NCBI RefSeq assembly: GCF_000018605.1 | Contig: NC_010003.1 | Span: 596,501 to 660,500, forward strand | Direction of reading: 5' to 3' | Length of the DNA: 64,000 nucleotides | Source of the DNA: Petrotoga mobilis SJ95 | GTDB lineage: Bacteria > Thermotogota > Thermotogae > Petrotogales > Petrotogaceae | Part shown: positions 26,536-34,481 of the stretch, one piece after another | Numbering within the stretch: the stretch's first letter is position 1 | How the letters are laid out: every line of letters starts with the position of its first letter | Made by a program: the position numbers and the translations under genes | The notes under the pieces: generated by a model | Seen by the model: the letters and a program-made list of their open reading frames with translations, nothing else | Told to the model about the DNA's origin: nothing | Databases searched by the model: none

Positions 26536-27576
26536 ATGAAAAAAATCCCTTTTTATGAATTAAAACCCGGTCAAATAGTCGCAGAAGATGTTTTTAAAGA
26601 ATCTCTTTTGTTAATTCCAAAAGGAACTGTCTTAAAATCAACTGACATTAACAGGTTAAGAAGTCACGGTATAAAGACCGTAAATGTTTACGATGAAAAT
26701 GATTTTATTGAAAAAAAGATCGAAGAAAATATTTCCATAGAATTTGAAAATATTCCCCCTATTGTAGAAGAGGAAACATATAATGAATGGCATCAACATT
26801 TTGAATTTGTAAAAGATATTACGTATTTAAAAGACGATCCTTCAGAATTAGATTCTCTTGCAGAAGATATTTATAAGAAATTTTTAAAAACTGAAGACGT
26901 CGTATTAAATTTATTTCATGCCATAGGAAGCGAAGCTTTAAATTCTCATTCTATAAATACATCAATCATTGCCTCAATAATCGCTTCAAAATTGAATATG
27001 CCAGATGTATTCTTCGACTCTCTTGTAAAAACGTGTCTACTCCATGACATTGGATACAGCTTGATAGGAAAAAGAGTAATATTTGATTATATAGACCTAG
27101 AAGATGTAACGGTCAGATCTCATATTGTATCCGCTTATGAAACCTTAAAAAATATTCAAAAAAATATAGGGAAAGAAATTGTAGATGCTATTTCTACCCA
27201 CCACGAACGATACGACGGAACTGGTATTTTTATGAGATTAAAAGAGAACGCTATAAGTCCTTTGGTAAGAATATTACAAATAGGAGACGCTTACGACTCC
27301 TACATAGAAATAGGGAACTCCCCATACGAAGCGATGAGTTTTCTCTTAAGATATTCGGGATTAATTTTTGATCCGTATTATGTAAGTGTTTTCTTTTCAA
27401 TAGTTGGGTTGTACCCAACAGGAACCCAGGTAATTCTAAACAACGGCAAGAAGGCTACCGTAGTCAAAAAGGGAAAAACTTCATCTTTTCCAATAGTCGA
27501 ATGTGATGGAAAAACTATTGAAACAGGAATGGAAACTGGCTTGTTCATCAGAGAAGTACTGAAAAAAGGAGAGTAA
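26536..27576 (+). CDS. HD-domain phosphohydrolase with degenerate HD-GYP signature
   Basis: 346 residues: an N-terminal DUF3391-like region (PFYELKPGQIVAEDVF), then an HD domain with LLHDIGY (HD about 170-171) and HHERYDGTG. HD-GYP enzymes cleave cyclic di-GMP, but here the segment after DGTG reads IFMRL rather than YP, so the GYP loop is missing. Cyclic di-GMP hydrolysis is therefore uncertain. ATG 26536 is preferred to GTG 26527. It is followed after 3 bases by the DtxR-like gene. Confidence 0.85.
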   Translation: MKKIPFYELKPGQIVAEDVFKESLLLIPKGTVLKSTDINRLRSHGIKTVNVYDENDFIEKKIEENISIEFENIPPIVEEETYNEWHQHFEFVKDITYLKDDPSELDSLAEDIYKKFLKTEDVVLNLFHAIGSEALNSHSINTSIIASIIASKLNMPDVFFDSLVKTCLLHDIGYSLIGKRVIFDYIDLEDVTVRSHIVSAYETLKNIQKNIGKEIVDAISTHHERYDGTGIFMRLKENAISPLVRILQIGDAYDSYIEIGNSPYEAMSFLLRYSGLIFDPYYVSVFFSIVGLYPTGTQVILNNGKKATVVKKGKTSSFPIVECDGKTIETGMETGLFIREVLKKGE

Positions 27577-27579
27577 ATA

Positions 27580-28251
27580 TTGGCTGAAAATATCTCAGAA
27601 AGTTTGGAAAATTATTTGAGAGCGATTTATATTTTACATATCGATGGAAAAATACCAAGAGTAAGAGATATTTCAAGAATATTATCCGTAAAAGATGCTT
27701 CCTCAGTTGAAGCTATTAGAAAACTAGAAAAGCATGGATACGTTAAACATGAACGGTATGGTTATGTAAAACTTACGGAAAAAGGGTTGCTTAATGCCGA
27801 AAAGGTTTATAGAAGATACATAATTCTTATAGATTTTTTTGTCAACGTATTAGGACTTTCAAAAGAAGAGGCATATACCCTGTCTTGCGGTATTGAGCAC
27901 CACATGAATGATAATTTTTATATTTCTTTAGATGGATTAATGTTATTCCTTAAAAGAAACCCCATAGAATTAACGGAAGCAAAGAAGTTTATTTCAAATT
28001 ATAAGAAAAAAATGCCTCATGACTTCAAAACTTCTCTCTGGGATTTGAATATATCAGAATCTGCAAAAATATACGATATTTCAGGAGATTCTATATTACG
28101 GAAAAACATAATGGACAAAGGTATATATCCTGGTTTAACTCTAAAAGTAATAAAAAAAACCGATGACATGATCGAAATTTTGGTTAATGAAAAAGTAATC
28201 AATCTTACGTCACATGAATCAAAGCATATAATAATAGGAAATCTAAATTAA
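27580..28251 (+). CDS. DtxR/MntR-like regulator with altered metal site
   Basis: 223 residues: winged HTH (about 10-70), dimerisation helices and a C-terminal FeoA/SH3-like domain (from about 150). Aligned by eye to MntR, the ligands Asp8 and Glu11 correspond to Asn11 and Arg14 here, the His77 region has no His, Glu99 is Cys, and only the IEHH pair (Glu102, His103) is kept. It may sense another metal or none. TTG start with AAAGGAGAG upstream; co-transcribed with the HD protein. Confidence 0.82.
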   Translation: MAENISESLENYLRAIYILHIDGKIPRVRDISRILSVKDASSVEAIRKLEKHGYVKHERYGYVKLTEKGLLNAEKVYRRYIILIDFFVNVLGLSKEEAYTLSCGIEHHMNDNFYISLDGLMLFLKRNPIELTEAKKFISNYKKKMPHDFKTSLWDLNISESAKIYDISGDSILRKNIMDKGIYPGLTLKVIKKTDDMIEILVNEKVINLTSHESKHIIIGNLN

Positions 28252-28302
28252 AGTTTAACTCTTTAAATTTATTTTTTGCCCTAAGGAGGTACATATTTAC
28301 AT

Positions 28303-29115
28303 ATGACCACTAAAATCGAAAAAGCTTCTCAATATATTAAAGAAAGTACAGAAATAAAACCAATTTTAGGATTAATATTAGGCTCTGGCCTTGGATACAT
28401 AGCGGACCAGGTAGAAAATCCAAAGGTGATTGAATACAAGGACATTCCTTTTTTTCCACAATCAACTGTAGTAGGACATGAAGGGTCTTTAGTCATAGGT
28501 ACTATAGAAGGTATCCCTGTCATGATATTAAAAGGACGATTTCATGCTTATGAAGGAATTGAACTAAAAGATATTGTTTTTCCTATTTATGTGATGAAGG
28601 ATTTAGGAGTTAAAGGTCTGATAATAACGAATGCAGCTGGTGGAATTAACAAAACATTTTCTCCAGGTGATATAGTGGTAGACGTCGATTTCATAAATTT
28701 TACATTCAAAAATCCTTTAAGAGGCCCTAATTTAGATGAGTTTGGCCCCAGATTCCCTTCTTTAGTTGAGCCTGTCGATAAAAATTGGGTAAAAAGCGTT
28801 ATCGAGAAATGTAAAAAAGATAATATAGAGCTCAAAGAGGGGACTTATTTATGGACTTTGGGTCCATCTTATGAAACCCCTTCTGAAATTAGAATGTTCG
28901 ACAAATATGAAGCAGACCTAGTAGGAATGTCAACCTTACCAGAAGTGATGGCGGCGAATCATGTAGGCTTAAAAGTTATCTCATTTTCTGCAGTTACCAA
29001 TATGGCTGCTGGTATTCTCCCACAACCTCTAAAACATGAAGATGTTCTTAGAATAACTGAAAAAATAAAGGGAAAGTTTGAAAAGGTCGTATACAACGCT
29101 ATTAAATTATTTTAA
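28303..29115 (+). CDS. punA: Purine nucleoside phosphorylase (trimeric PNP-I type)
   Basis: 270 residues. LILGSGLGYIAD, the phosphate-site VGHEGSLVIG and KGRFHAYEG, the substrate-site ATNAAGGIN-like ITNAAGGINKTF, and the C-terminal EADLVGMSTLPEVMAANH with SAVTNMAAGI are characteristic. It splits purine nucleosides to base and ribose 1-phosphate in salvage. AAGGAGG lies 12 bases before ATG 28303. Confidence 0.95.
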   Translation: MTTKIEKASQYIKESTEIKPILGLILGSGLGYIADQVENPKVIEYKDIPFFPQSTVVGHEGSLVIGTIEGIPVMILKGRFHAYEGIELKDIVFPIYVMKDLGVKGLIITNAAGGINKTFSPGDIVVDVDFINFTFKNPLRGPNLDEFGPRFPSLVEPVDKNWVKSVIEKCKKDNIELKEGTYLWTLGPSYETPSEIRMFDKYEADLVGMSTLPEVMAANHVGLKVISFSAVTNMAAGILPQPLKHEDVLRITEKIKGKFEKVVYNAIKLF

Positions 29116-29147
29116 TATAAAACATCAAAAAGAACGGAGGACAAAAG

Positions 29148-30155
29148 TTGTCTGAAAATCTAAAAGAGATTGTAGAAGAGATAAGTAAAAATGATAATAT
29201 TTTGATAGTAGGCCACATACTCCCAGATGGAGATGATGTAAGTAGTTTAGTATCGATGACCTTAGGATTAGAAAAATTAGGAAAAAAAGTGACGGCGGCG
29301 ATCGACGATGAAATCCCGGAATATCTTTTACAATTTCCTTTGGTTAAATCGAAGATCAAAAAATTTGAAGATGTTGAAAAAATAATTTATAAAAATTACG
29401 ATATTATGGTAATTTTAGACTGCTCATCACCGGACAGAATAGGAAGATTTGAAAAATATTTAAATGCTTTTCACGTTCTTTTAATCGATCATCACGTAAC
29501 AAATACATATTTTGGAAATTTAAATTGGGTAGACCCTTCGATGGCTTCAACAGCTCAAATGGTTTACAGAATTTTGACTTCTTTAAATGTTGAATACGAC
29601 AAAGAACTAGCAACAATGAATTTATTGGGAGTAGCAACCGATACCGGCTTCTTTAAATATCAAAATGCCAACGTTTTAGTTTTTAAAGATGTTACTGGGT
29701 TGATTGAAAAAGGAGCAAATATTAGCGATATTTCAAATACTATATTAGATAACATACCATTAGAACAAATCTACTTGTATAAAGACGTCATTTCCAATCT
29801 TAAACTAGCCTTAAATGGCCAAATTGCTTATTCTTTATTATCCTTGGATATGTTCTCTAAATACAACGTTTTACCAAAAGATTCCCCTTCATTTGTGGAA
29901 AACCTTCGATCCATCAGAGGCGTGGAGATCGCCATCGTATTTCAAGAATATGAAAAAGGTTCTTATCATGTTTCGTTGAGATCCAAAAAATGGGCAGATG
30001 TATCAAAGATTGCTCTCAATTTTGGTGGGGGAGGTCATCCGCGCGCAGCAGGATTTTCAATTGAAACAAACGATATAAAACAAACAATGGAAGAAATTGT
30101 AGATTACATTGCTAAAACAATTCCAAATCACAATCCTAACCCAGCCTTTCAATAA
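29148..30155 (+). CDS. DHH/DHHA1 phosphoesterase (NrnA-like)
   Basis: 335 residues. VGHILPDGDDVSS, the aspartate at IMVILDCSSPDRIG, LIDHHVTN (DHH motif) and the C-terminal GGGGHPRAAGF of DHHA1 match NrnA-type oligoribonucleases/pAp phosphatases. TTG 29148 follows CGGAGG by 8 bases. It immediately precedes the antiporter genes (15 bases) but is probably unrelated in function. Confidence 0.92.
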   Translation: MSENLKEIVEEISKNDNILIVGHILPDGDDVSSLVSMTLGLEKLGKKVTAAIDDEIPEYLLQFPLVKSKIKKFEDVEKIIYKNYDIMVILDCSSPDRIGRFEKYLNAFHVLLIDHHVTNTYFGNLNWVDPSMASTAQMVYRILTSLNVEYDKELATMNLLGVATDTGFFKYQNANVLVFKDVTGLIEKGANISDISNTILDNIPLEQIYLYKDVISNLKLALNGQIAYSLLSLDMFSKYNVLPKDSPSFVENLRSIRGVEIAIVFQEYEKGSYHVSLRSKKWADVSKIALNFGGGGHPRAAGFSIETNDIKQTMEEIVDYIAKTIPNHNPNPAFQ

Positions 30156-30170
30156 GGGTAGTGTTTTTAT

Positions 30171-30593
30171 ATGGCATACATTTTTTTATTTACAATTTGG
30201 AGCGTTCTAATTAATGATTTTTCTGATCTTTCTCTAGTATTAGGAGTTTTTGTTGTTATAAGTACAATTAGAATAACCAACTTGTTTTTTAAAAATACCA
30301 CTTATGGGACGATACAAATATTGGTGTACAGTTTAGGAAGCCTTTTAAAAATGTATAAAAATGCATTTGCTTTTTTGCCCTTGATCATCTTAAAAAGGTA
30401 CTCTGGTTTATCTCATATAGACGTTAAAGGAAAATCAGATTTTGAAAAAGCCGCAATAGCAAATTCAATCTCATTAACTCCTAAAACACTTGTTTTATTT
30501 GAAGAAGATGATAAATTAATAGTTCACAAAGTTTCTTCAAACCCTGAAGAAGCTCATAGGGCAGATAATATTTGGAAGGACGATATAATCTGA
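30171..30593 (+). CDS. Mrp/Mbh antiporter subunit, MnhE (MbhA) type
   Basis: 140 residues with two or three N-terminal hydrophobic helices and the conserved soluble tail IANSISLTPKTLVLFEEDDKLIVHKV of MnhE proteins. First of seven overlapping genes whose order equals MbhA-H. The set should form a membrane Na+/H+ antiporter module. Confidence 0.9.
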   Translation: MAYIFLFTIWSVLINDFSDLSLVLGVFVVISTIRITNLFFKNTTYGTIQILVYSLGSLLKMYKNAFAFLPLIILKRYSGLSHIDVKGKSDFEKAAIANSISLTPKTLVLFEEDDKLIVHKVSSNPEEAHRADNIWKDDII

Positions 30594-30847
30594 TACATAT
30601 ATTAGAAATTTTCATCTTTATATCTCTTTTTATGATTTTGATTAAATTAATATTGTCAAAATCAAAATGGGAAAAGGTACTTTCCTATTCTTCATTTTCT
30701 TCAAAAGCGGTGATTCTGATGTTAGTTTTTTCCCTTATCTCTGATCAACTTTTTCTGTTAGACGTTATAATTATATTCTTAATTCTCAACATCTGGGGTG
30801 TTTTGATAGCTTCAGCTTACCTGGAGAGAGGTGGTAATAAAAGATGA
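30572..30847 (+). CDS. Mrp/Mbh antiporter subunit, MnhF (MbhB) type
   Basis: About 91 residues with three hydrophobic helices and the conserved DVIIIFLILNIWG region. The start is unclear: TTG 30572 lies inside the preceding gene without a ribosome site, while GGAAGGA (30574-30580) points to CTG 30590 or ATA 30593, both non-standard. The first ATG would delete helix 1. The end overlaps the next gene by 4 bases. Confidence 0.87.
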   Translation: MEGRYNLIHILEIFIFISLFMILIKLILSKSKWEKVLSYSSFSSKAVILMLVFSLISDQLFLLDVIIIFLILNIWGVLIASAYLERGGNKR

Positions 30848-31128
30848 TTGCCAACCTTTTAATGGGAATAGGAATTATATTTCTTTTTTCAGGAACTTTA
30901 GGGTTGTTTACTATGGAGGATTTCTATTCTAAAATTCAAGCTATCGGGATATCAGACACAGTAGGAATAATCTCAGTTATAATCTCACTGATGCTCAAAT
31001 ATCCAGAAAACATGGCAAGATTACTCATGTTATCTATCTTCATTCTAGTTTTAAATCCAGCAATCTCCTCAATAATCGCTTATCACGCTGCAAAATCAGG
31101 TGAAAAGGTGGGCAGAAAAATCAAGTGA
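30844..31128 (+). CDS. Mrp/Mbh antiporter subunit, MnhG (MbhC) type
   Basis: 94 residues, three helices, with the MnhG features FSGTLGLFTMEDFYSKIQA and LNPAISSIIAYHA. ATGA overlap with the previous gene and GTGA overlap with the next indicate tight coupling. Confidence 0.92.
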   Translation: MIANLLMGIGIIFLFSGTLGLFTMEDFYSKIQAIGISDTVGIISVIISLMLKYPENMARLLMLSIFILVLNPAISSIIAYHAAKSGEKVGRKIK

Positions 31129-31901
31129 GTTATTCTATAATTTTTTTGTTTTTAAGTTTAATCGTTCTTTCATTATACATATTATCACAAAAAAGCTATG
31201 TTAACGTGATCATAGGCTACGGAGTTTTTTCTGTAGCTACTTCTGTACTATTTTTTCTTCTGAATGCGCCGGATGTGGCTTTTGTTGAAATAACCATTGG
31301 TGCTGCTTTTGTTATTTTTATATATCTAATTGCCATAAAAAAGGCCGCTGAGGTAAAGGTCTATTACATCGAAACACCTTATATGATAGAGGAAAAAGAA
31401 GGAAATTTATACGGATTTGAATACGAATTGATCAAGGAATTTTTAGAAAGAAAAGGTTTGGATGCTGATTTCATAAAAGTTGATGCTAAAGATCCTATGG
31501 AAAACATAAATGACCACGGAGAAATTCTGGCTGGAGGAATAATTTTAGAAGATAATAATTTTGAAAACATAATACCTTCCAAAGGTATTTTATTATCAAA
31601 ATTATACGCTGTTGGCCAACCTAACAAAACTTGTTTAGGAATTTTTATTTCAAACTTAAACTCAAAAAACTTTGAAAATTTGGATGATGATTTCATAATT
31701 GACGCCGTAAGATTCAGAAAAATGGTTATGGAAGAAGAAACGTTACTATCCAAAAAGATAGAAATTATTAAAGATACTAGTTACAAGATACTCTTTTATA
31801 GAAGAGATAAATCTTTAGCAAGGGACTTCGACAAATTTTTGGAAGAAATAAAAAGTGACACCGCATACTATGAAAACCTTGTTAGGAAGTATATAGGATG
31901 A
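31125..31901 (+). CDS. MbhD-type antiporter subunit fused to a solute-binding-protein-like domain
   Basis: 258 residues. The first about 75 form three transmembrane helices with the MbhD/DUF4040 pattern LLNAPDVAFVEITIGAAF. From about residue 79 a soluble domain follows that begins YYIETPYMIEEKEGNLYGF and continues YELIKEFLERKGLDADFI, a layout like family-3 extracellular solute-binding proteins (target residues, GFEYELIK, central hinge, closing helices). Ordinary MbhD proteins end after the helices. The soluble part could sense a ligand or be a structural cap; its side of the membrane is not determined. GTG start. Confidence 0.82.
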   Translation: MSYSIIFLFLSLIVLSLYILSQKSYVNVIIGYGVFSVATSVLFFLLNAPDVAFVEITIGAAFVIFIYLIAIKKAAEVKVYYIETPYMIEEKEGNLYGFEYELIKEFLERKGLDADFIKVDAKDPMENINDHGEILAGGIILEDNNFENIIPSKGILLSKLYAVGQPNKTCLGIFISNLNSKNFENLDDDFIIDAVRFRKMVMEEETLLSKKIEIIKDTSYKILFYRRDKSLARDFDKFLEEIKSDTAYYENLVRKYIG

Positions 31902-32587
31902 AAAAATACCTTGTTTTAACCTTGACAATCATTATTTTCTTAGTTCTTGCATTAAATTTAAAAGTTGGAGATATGAAAAGTTCCTATGAACCTTCTGAAA
32001 TCCTTGCCGAAAATGGATCAACTAATATGGTTTCTGCTATTGTTCTTGATTACAGGATATATGACACCTTTTTTGAAATATTAGTTTTTACGGTGGTAAT
32101 CATTGGTATTTCCGAATTTATAGGGAAAATTCCAACGGTTGCTTCCGACGACCAACAGATAATATACGATACACCAATCATAAAGGTTATAACTCCAATA
32201 ATTTTTCAAATAATAGTTTTAATCTCTCTTTATATTGCGATAACCGGACATATAGCCCCTGGTGGCGGATTTGCTGCAGGGACTATTTTAGGAACAGGTT
32301 TTCTAGCTGTTTCCTTGGTAAGACCAACAGATGAAATAGAAAACTTGTTTATAAAATCTAAAATCGAGAAGTTAAAAATGTTGGTTCCTTTATTCATAAT
32401 TATATATGGTTTATTAGGATATACTTGGGGAGATTCTATTTTTTCTAATTTCCATCTAAACGGATATCCCGGGGAACTTGCTAGCGGAGGATCCGCCATT
32501 TTACTAAACTTTTTAATTTATTTCGAAGTTTTTGGTGGATCATGGACTATTCTGTATAGATTTTTAAAACATAAGGGGTTATTATGA
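31898..32587 (+). CDS. Antiporter subunit combining MbhE- and MnhB (MbhF)-type parts
   Basis: 229 residues. The N-terminal third (NMVSAIVLDYRIYDTFFEILVF) resembles MbhE, and the rest has the MnhB hallmark ITGHIAPGGGFAAGTILG and a C-terminal helical pair. In archaeal clusters these are usually two genes, so this is a fusion or the MnhA-C/MnhB boundary form. It overlaps its neighbours on both sides by 4 bases. Confidence 0.87.
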   Translation: MKKYLVLTLTIIIFLVLALNLKVGDMKSSYEPSEILAENGSTNMVSAIVLDYRIYDTFFEILVFTVVIIGISEFIGKIPTVASDDQQIIYDTPIIKVITPIIFQIIVLISLYIAITGHIAPGGGFAAGTILGTGFLAVSLVRPTDEIENLFIKSKIEKLKMLVPLFIIIYGLLGYTWGDSIFSNFHLNGYPGELASGGSAILLNFLIYFEVFGGSWTILYRFLKHKGLL

Positions 32588-32919
32588 ATATTTTCTATAT
32601 TCTCACCTTATCAGTAATACTTATTGGTTTATTTGGAATTATTGTAAAAAAAGATCTTATCTTAATATTTATTAACCTTGGAGTTTTCCAAGAAGGAATT
32701 GTTCTCTTCTTTGTTCTTTTGGCTTACGATGAAAATTCACCTATTATCATCACACATTTACAAGGTTACGCTGACCCCCTCATACATTCTTTTCTACTTA
32801 CCGTTATAGTAATTGGATTTGCAAATTTGGCTCTAATGTTAGTTTTTGCAATGATTTTATCTTCCAAATTCAAGACCCTTGAAGTTGATGAAATTGAAAA
32901 GAAAGTCAAGAAACAATAA
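32584..32919 (+). CDS. Mrp/Mbh antiporter subunit, MnhC (MbhG, NuoK-like)
   Basis: 111 residues, three helices, NuoK-like fold. Recognisable parts are IFINLGVFQEGIVLFFVLLAY and DPLIHSFLLTVIVIGFANLAL. Overlaps the previous gene by 4 bases. Confidence 0.92.
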   Translation: MNIFYILTLSVILIGLFGIIVKKDLILIFINLGVFQEGIVLFFVLLAYDENSPIIITHLQGYADPLIHSFLLTVIVIGFANLALMLVFAMILSSKFKTLEVDEIEKKVKKQ

Positions 32920-32946
32920 AAAATCTCATAAAAATAGGAGCAAAGC

Positions 32947-34377
32947 ATGATTCTACTTGTATCCTTAATACCCATATCTTTTGGCATACTGACCTATTTT
33001 TTTAAAAAGAAAACATCTCTATTGGTAACAATCTCATATATACTCACTTTCTTGTTTCTTACTATTTTGCAAGAAGGCTCATTTGTAGTAGGGAATTATT
33101 CCGCACTTAAAGGTATCGAATTCACCTTTAACTTTACTATTAAATTCTTACTAATTTTATTCAATCTTTTCTCTTTAATAACCTTTTTTAGAATCTACAA
33201 AAATTATGATCATATATTTTTCACACTTTGGCTTCTATTGACAGGAAGTATAAATGGTTTCTTTATGAGTAGAGATTTTTTCAACATATACGTTCATTTA
33301 GAGCTTGCTTCTATATTAACCTTTCTTTTATTATCATACGATAAGAATGAAATAAGAATATGGGCAGCTTTGAAGTACATGATGATGAGCTTAGTATCCT
33401 TAAATTTCTATTTGATAGGGGTAGGGATTCTTTATTCAAACTCAGGCACTTTGAACCTCAATTACAACCTTTCAAATGGGATTAATACCTTTGCATTCAG
33501 TTTTATTCTTACAGGGTTGTTAACTAAAGGTGGACTATTTTTCCTTTCTGGTTGGTTACCCGATGCCCATACAGAGGCTGTAAAAGGAATCTCTCCTATA
33601 TTGTCAGGTATGATCGTTAAACTTCCTTTATTTATAATTTTTTTACTCACACCCTCTTTGCCCATTGAACTTAAAAATTTTCTATACTATTTTGCAGGTA
33701 TAACTGCTATTTGTGCCTCCATCTTTACACTGCTACAAAACGATATCAAAAAATTTATGGCTTATTCCACAATGACTCAGATGAGTTATGGGCTGATGGT
33801 TATTCTACTCCAACCTTCTCTTTTCCCATATTTTATAGTTTTTCACTTGTTCACCAAAGGATTCTTATTCATGATAGCCGAAGATATATACGAAAAAAAC
33901 GGCACAAAAAATCTAAAAGAGCTACAAGGGTCACAAATATCCTTAGATACATTTTTTTTACTTTTGTTCTTGCTCATGAACCTGGGAGGATTGTTCCCCT
34001 TTAGCCTTTATATCCTCAAAGACAATTTATCTTTACCCTATTTTCTCGAGGTAAACATTTTCATCTTCGGGATGTACTTTTATAAATTATTAAACACTTT
34101 TAATGTAAATAAGAAAAAATTTGAATACCAATACTGGTATATGTTCATTTTCGTAATTTTAAATGTTGTATATATAACTTATTATTTCAAGATTACCCCT
34201 TTTGACTTACCTATCTTAAAAATTTTGACTGAATATTTACTGTTTGCTGCAGGTATTCTATCATTCTTATTTTTAAGAAAAAAGGTATCCTTGCCTTCAA
34301 TAGAGATATACAGTTTTGAAAATAGTTTTATCTATCAAATATCATTTTTATTGTTTGCTTTGCTAATGGAAATGTAG
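32947..34377 (+). CDS. Mrp/Mbh antiporter subunit, MnhD (MbhH, NuoN/M-like)
   Basis: 476 residues with about 14 helices. Proton-path residues are visible: Glu in VHLELASI, Lys in GLLTKGGLFFLSGWLPDAHTEA, Lys in SGMIVKLPLF and Lys in HLFTKGFLFM. It is the only large antiporter-like subunit in the cluster; no MnhA-type (NuoL-like) gene or hydrogenase subunit follows, as the next gene is an unrelated secreted protein. Confidence 0.93.
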   Translation: MILLVSLIPISFGILTYFFKKKTSLLVTISYILTFLFLTILQEGSFVVGNYSALKGIEFTFNFTIKFLLILFNLFSLITFFRIYKNYDHIFFTLWLLLTGSINGFFMSRDFFNIYVHLELASILTFLLLSYDKNEIRIWAALKYMMMSLVSLNFYLIGVGILYSNSGTLNLNYNLSNGINTFAFSFILTGLLTKGGLFFLSGWLPDAHTEAVKGISPILSGMIVKLPLFIIFLLTPSLPIELKNFLYYFAGITAICASIFTLLQNDIKKFMAYSTMTQMSYGLMVILLQPSLFPYFIVFHLFTKGFLFMIAEDIYEKNGTKNLKELQGSQISLDTFFLLLFLLMNLGGLFPFSLYILKDNLSLPYFLEVNIFIFGMYFYKLLNTFNVNKKKFEYQYWYMFIFVILNVVYITYYFKITPFDLPILKILTEYLLFAAGILSFLFLRKKVSLPSIEIYSFENSFIYQISFLLFALLMEM

Positions 34378-34386
34378 ACAAAAGTT

Positions 34387-34416
34387 TTCAAATATTTTGG
34401 AAATTTATGGTAAAAT
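34387..34416 (+). promoter_or_regulatory. Promoter of the secreted protein gene at 34482
   Basis: TTCAAA, 18 bases, then TGGTAAAAT with extended -10 character. It lies 66 bases before the start. Confidence 0.45.
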
Positions 34417-34452
34417 AATAAAGACAATATCAAAAAACAAATAGAAGGAGGT

Positions 34453-34481
34453 AATGTGCGTAGCATCGCACTATACGAATT
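34453..34481. repeat. Palindrome inserted between ribosome site and start codon
   Basis: GTGCG (34456-34460) pairs with CGCAC (34467-34471) between AGAAGGAGG and the ATG at 34482, leaving a spacing of about 30 bases. Removing the 22 bases between the two AAT copies (34453-34455 and 34478-34480) would restore a normal GGAGGTAATTATG arrangement. It shares TGCGTAGCA with the palindrome at 18549. A nine-codon frame (GTG 34456 to TGA 34485) overlaps the gene start. Confidence 0.55.
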
